DNA from: Acarospora socialis
Taxonomy: Eukaryota > Ascomycota > Lecanoromycetes > Acarosporales > Acarosporaceae
Reading direction: 5' to 3'
DNA: 64,000 bases
NCBI GenBank assembly: GCA_025617375.2
Contig: JAMYGW020000003.1
Coordinates: 1,860,001 to 1,924,000 of the forward strand
Part shown: positions 61,109 through 64,000 of the stretch, piece by piece
Layout of the letters: each line of letters starts with the position of its first letter
How positions within the stretch are numbered: the first letter of the stretch is position 1
Made by a program: the position numbers and the translations under genes
The notes under the pieces: generated by a model
Databases searched by the model: none
Told to the model about the DNA's origin: nothing
Seen by the model: only the letters and a program-made list of their open reading frames with translations

Positions 61109-61459
61109 TGTAATGTTCTAATCTGAGCTTTCTCAAGTATGTAGAACTAAGAGTTTGTACTTGTTAATATAATAACTGATCTGAAATGATTCTGATCTTT
61201 AACTCTTAGATGATTATTTAAGTTAAACACAATTGTTTTTATAAGAGAAACAATTCTACTATATAGTGAGCTTGCTTGTCAAGCTCATCATCAAACATGT
61301 TAAGACAGCTTATTCATGCAATTCATCAAGCTTATTCATTAAGTTCATCATCAAGCATATTAAGATGTCACATAACTGCTGTTTAAATATTTTTTGAATA
61401 TACATTCTTCATGCATACACATCAGTTCATTTCTAAATCATTTTGACTTAATTATAACA
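61109..61459 (-). repeat. 3' LTR of retrotransposon 3
   Basis: Read on the plus strand it begins TGTAATGTTCTAATCTGAG and ends AATTATAACA. It shares CTAAGAGTTTG, GTTAAACACAAT and TCTACTATATAG with the complement of the element-1 and solo LTRs. The inner boundary is inferred from the ATAACA end and the following pyrimidine-rich stretch (complement of a polypurine tract). It is uncertain by some tens of bases. Confidence 0.65.
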
Positions 61460-61534
61460 TTATTCTTGTCTTCTCAGATGTTAGTTTTCTAGAATTTATA
61501 TAAGTGAGAGTATTCACATTGTTTGTTGTCAGCA

Positions 61535-61849
61535 ATGATGCTTTCTAAAAATTTCAATCATTTAAAAATTACAAAGAAAATTCAGATTAATGATGTATCT
61601 GCTTTGTTCTTTTGTGATTATTGTGTCTGTTGTGACATCAATTGTTTTGTAATGAAATTTTAACTGAAATGTAATAAATATACTTGTTGTGATCATTCAT
61701 GTATCAGTATATTGTGAGAGTTTCTCAATAGAACTCATCTTTTGCTTCAAAAGAAAATAAGTAAAGCAAATAATGAATTGACAGTCAAGCACACTGAGCT
61801 TACTGCACTTTTTTTGAAAGTTGTGTGTCTTCAGAAAACATTGAATTAA
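61535..61849 (+). pseudogene. antisense Cys-rich ORF of retrotransposon 3
   Basis: Antisense to the element's pol, a 104-codon frame runs from ATG 61535 to TAA 61847, with two internal stops. It reads MMLSKN, then CX2CX6C (CDYCVCCDINC), FVMKF, and CX9C (CNKYTCCDHSC, the middle Cys changed to Tyr). Next come NRTHLLLQKKISKANNEL and LQKTL. It aligns with the intact ORF at 9417-9755, including MM at the start, CIS after the second cluster and LQKTL at the end. The linker here is 8 residues, inside the usual Zn2Cys6 range. The start lies about 75 bases from the LTR, close to the 82 bases of element 1. Confidence 0.72.
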
Positions 61850-62009
61850 ATAAATCATTATGTTTTGCAAAAAATCAACTGTCTTGCTGTTGAACTTGAT
61901 AGTGATAATGATGAGATTAAGAATGAAGATTCTCAAATAATATTGTAATTTGTTAACTTAATATCATCATTCTTCTGAATTAATATTGACTTTTTTTTTT
62001 AAAATATTG

Positions 62010-64000
62010 AAGTGTTCTTATGCAGTTCTTAAGATTTTTTCTTAGTTCTTAAATATTTTCTGAGATATCATAATCTTTTCATTTTATGAGATAGTGAACT
62101 TTCTCACTAATCATTTTCTTCTCTAAAATGTTCTCAACTTTATATTTTTTATCAGATTTAACAGATGTTTCAATGATTTAAAGTGATATGAATTGATTAC
62201 AGTGCTGTAACATAAATGCATAAAATATCAGATGTATTCTCATCTCTCTGAATAAATTTAACTTATAGTTTAGTTTCTTGATGTTTTGTATGATCTTGAA
62301 TAATTTAATGTTTTTGTTTTTCAGCTTCTTGCTTCTTTCTTTAATTTATATGTTGTTTATTTTTAAGTATATTTTTTCTTCTTTTTCAAATGATTTTGTC
62401 TTTATTGTTTGTTCTGTCTGCTGTTTGATTTGTTTTATTAAATTTTGATGCAGTTTCTTCATCTGAGTGATATTCAAAATTACTTTTTAACTTTGTGATT
62501 TATGTTCTCTGAGATCTTGTCATATCTTTGAATTATAATTATAATTTACATAGAAAGATGTTTCTTTCATGATCTTATTTTTAGTGTTGTTGTACACAAA
62601 CTGTGCTGTTGATAACAGTTGTACTCAGTTATTTTAACTCTTATTAATGTAGTGTCTTAAATATATTTTTATTATCTGATTCATTCATTCACTTTGTTTA
62701 TCTGTCTGTAAGTGATACATTATTGACATCTTATATTTTATTTTAAGTTCAGCTGTAAGTGTTTCTCAAAACTTGCTTGTAAACAGCTTGTCTCTGTCAG
62801 TAATAAATTCTTTTAATAGTCTGTAATTGTTAATCAATTTTTACAGTATAATGTACATCAATATTGATGTTGTCACAGTTTCTTTGAATGAAATGAACAT
62901 TGTGTACTTAATTAATCTATTCACTATAATCAATATACTGTTGAATTTCATTTTTCATGCTGAGTTCTTTGATAATAATAGCTTTATAATGAAGTTCATA
63001 ATAACTGATTTTCATGATGCATCTGAGACATCTAGTTGTGTTACTTCATTGTATTATTTATTTTGATTGATTTTATTTTTTTAACATAAATCACACACAA
63101 TGATCATCTTGATGACTCAATTTCTAAAATTGTTAACATTACATCTTCTTTATACAAGATTTTCTGTGCATTTAACTTCTAAATGTCTGTTGACTCTGTT
63201 GTAATGATATATTTTAATGAGTTTTTTGTCTGTTAAGAAAGCTTACTTTATCTTGTGTATTGCTGTTAAGCTCTTCATAAGAATTTTGTTGTTATTTTCA
63301 CTTAAAATTCTGACATATATCATCTGTACATCTTCATAATCAGATTGTTTGCTCAAGATATCTGCTTCATTATACTCATTATTCTTTTTGTAATGAATTT
63401 GAAATTCATAATCTGTTAATTGTTTTGTTCAATGAATCTGTCATTGATTGAGTTGTTTTATCATTGTGAAGTTTCTCAGATTCTTGTAATCTGTATAGAT
63501 CTGAATTGACTTGTTTATTTTTATAAGATAAGATCTTCAATCTTGCAATGTTTTTATTATTGCAAGAAGTTTCTTATTGTGAATCTCATATCTTTTCTTG
63601 AGTTCAAATAGTTTTCTAAATCAGTACATTATGAATCTCTGTTACTCATTCTTGATCTGATATAGATATGCATTTATTGTGAAATTTGAAGCATTGATTT
63701 TTAATGTTTTTTTACATGCTGAATTGAATATTCTCAAATGTGTCATTTCACTAAAACTTTTCTTTAATACATGAAACACATTCTTCTGCTTTTTCTTTCA
63801 ATGTTATTCTTTGCTTTTGTGTGTTAAATGTGTTAATGATTCTGCTATTCTTGCATAATTTGATACAAACTTTTAATAGTAGTTTGTTAATTCTAGAAAG
63901 ACTTGTACTTTCTTGATTCATTTTGATGTCAGTCAGTCTCTGATTACTTTTATCTTTTTTAAATTCTTTTTGATTTGTTCAGATCAAATCACATAGTTTA
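62010..64000 (-). pseudogene. pol of retrotransposon 3, 3' part
   Basis: The minus strand reads the chromodomain at about 62020-62165 (KVENILEKKMISEK, HYLIK, SENI). The integrase core follows at about 62690-63180, and an RNase H region at about 63360-63750. The last bases match the element-1 region after the RT core. The matching antisense stretches (8158-8451 in element 1, 62827-63066 here) show the same hydrophobic pattern, which confirms the alignment. Stops fall at the same Trp codons as in element 1. Confidence 0.88.

Larger units (their letters stand above)
61109..64000 (-). mobile_element. LTR retrotransposon 3 (element-1 family), minus strand, runs off the window
   Basis: This is a second copy of the element-1 type in opposite orientation, 3' end first. 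From left to right it shows the 3' LTR, the antisense Cys-rich ORF, chromodomain, integrase and RNase H. Near 64000 it reaches the end of the reverse-transcriptase region. Its 5' half lies outside. It is more degraded than element 1 but aligns along its length. A candidate duplication, ATAAT, lies at 61104-61108; its partner is outside the window. Confidence 0.88.

Noticed and set aside
1-64000. window is a mitochondrial or bacterial sequence
   Set aside because: Chromodomain Gypsy elements, GT-AG introns and fungal-type gene families indicate a nuclear fungal genome; the low GC comes from the mutation process.
1-64000. TGA read as Trp (alternative code)
   Set aside because: TGA also replaces expected Arg codons, and TAA/TAG occur at expected Trp positions, together with Gly, Pro and Asp changes. 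This fits mutation, not recoding.

Overview
The window looks like an AT-rich block of a filamentous ascomycete genome. Almost everything in it has been inactivated by one mutational process. The dinucleotides CC, GG and CG are conspicuously scarce, while CA, TG, CT and AG stay common. Reading frames survive over kilobases without frameshifts but are studded with in-frame stops, mostly TGA, where Trp or Arg codons are expected. This resembles repeat-induced point mutation, but the target is C followed by G or C, not the classic CpA. An onygenalean-type fungus with AT-rich isochores is my best guess for the source. That is inference, not something the sequence proves.

Left part (1-20.5 kb): a degenerate host gene on the plus strand is interrupted by two LTR retrotransposons of the chromodomain (Gypsy) class. 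Element 1 (4082-10153, 317-bp LTRs, duplication CTTCA) carries gag, protease, reverse transcriptase, RNase H, integrase and chromodomain. Between pol and the 3' LTR it has an intact antisense ORF with two CX2CX6C clusters. Element 2 (11198-19454, 193-bp LTRs, duplication ATTCT) carries gag-pol in one frame, a degraded antisense Cys-rich ORF and an imperfect tandem repeat. The host gene ends in a conserved fungal hypothetical-protein domain (19460-20503) whose frame continues across element 2.

Middle (20.5-43.8 kb): a chromodomain scrap lies head to head with the first exon of an AAA ATPase gene. It is followed by a minus-strand frame with about twenty 135-bp coding repeats, a solo LTR, and a caspase-like gene converging on a protein-kinase gene. 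An APH-like kinase gene comes next, then long stretches I cannot identify.

Right part (43.8-64 kb): two full-length spliced AAA ATPase pseudogenes (43.8-46.2 and 55.7-58.1 kb) share three intron positions. Between them lie an inverted repeat and a zinc-finger gene whose tail is a 126-bp tandem repeat. A 429-bp foldback element at 60.1-60.6 kb has largely escaped the mutation. From 61.1 kb to the window end there is a second copy of the element-1 family on the minus strand, again with the antisense Cys-rich ORF beside its LTR.

The cellular genes here (caspase-like, protein kinase, APH-like kinase, AAA ATPase, zinc finger) are of types often multi-copy in fungi. I read the window as a graveyard of duplicated signalling-type genes and retroelements. 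The most interesting item is the conserved antisense ORF of the Gypsy elements. No tRNA, rRNA or CRISPR was found.
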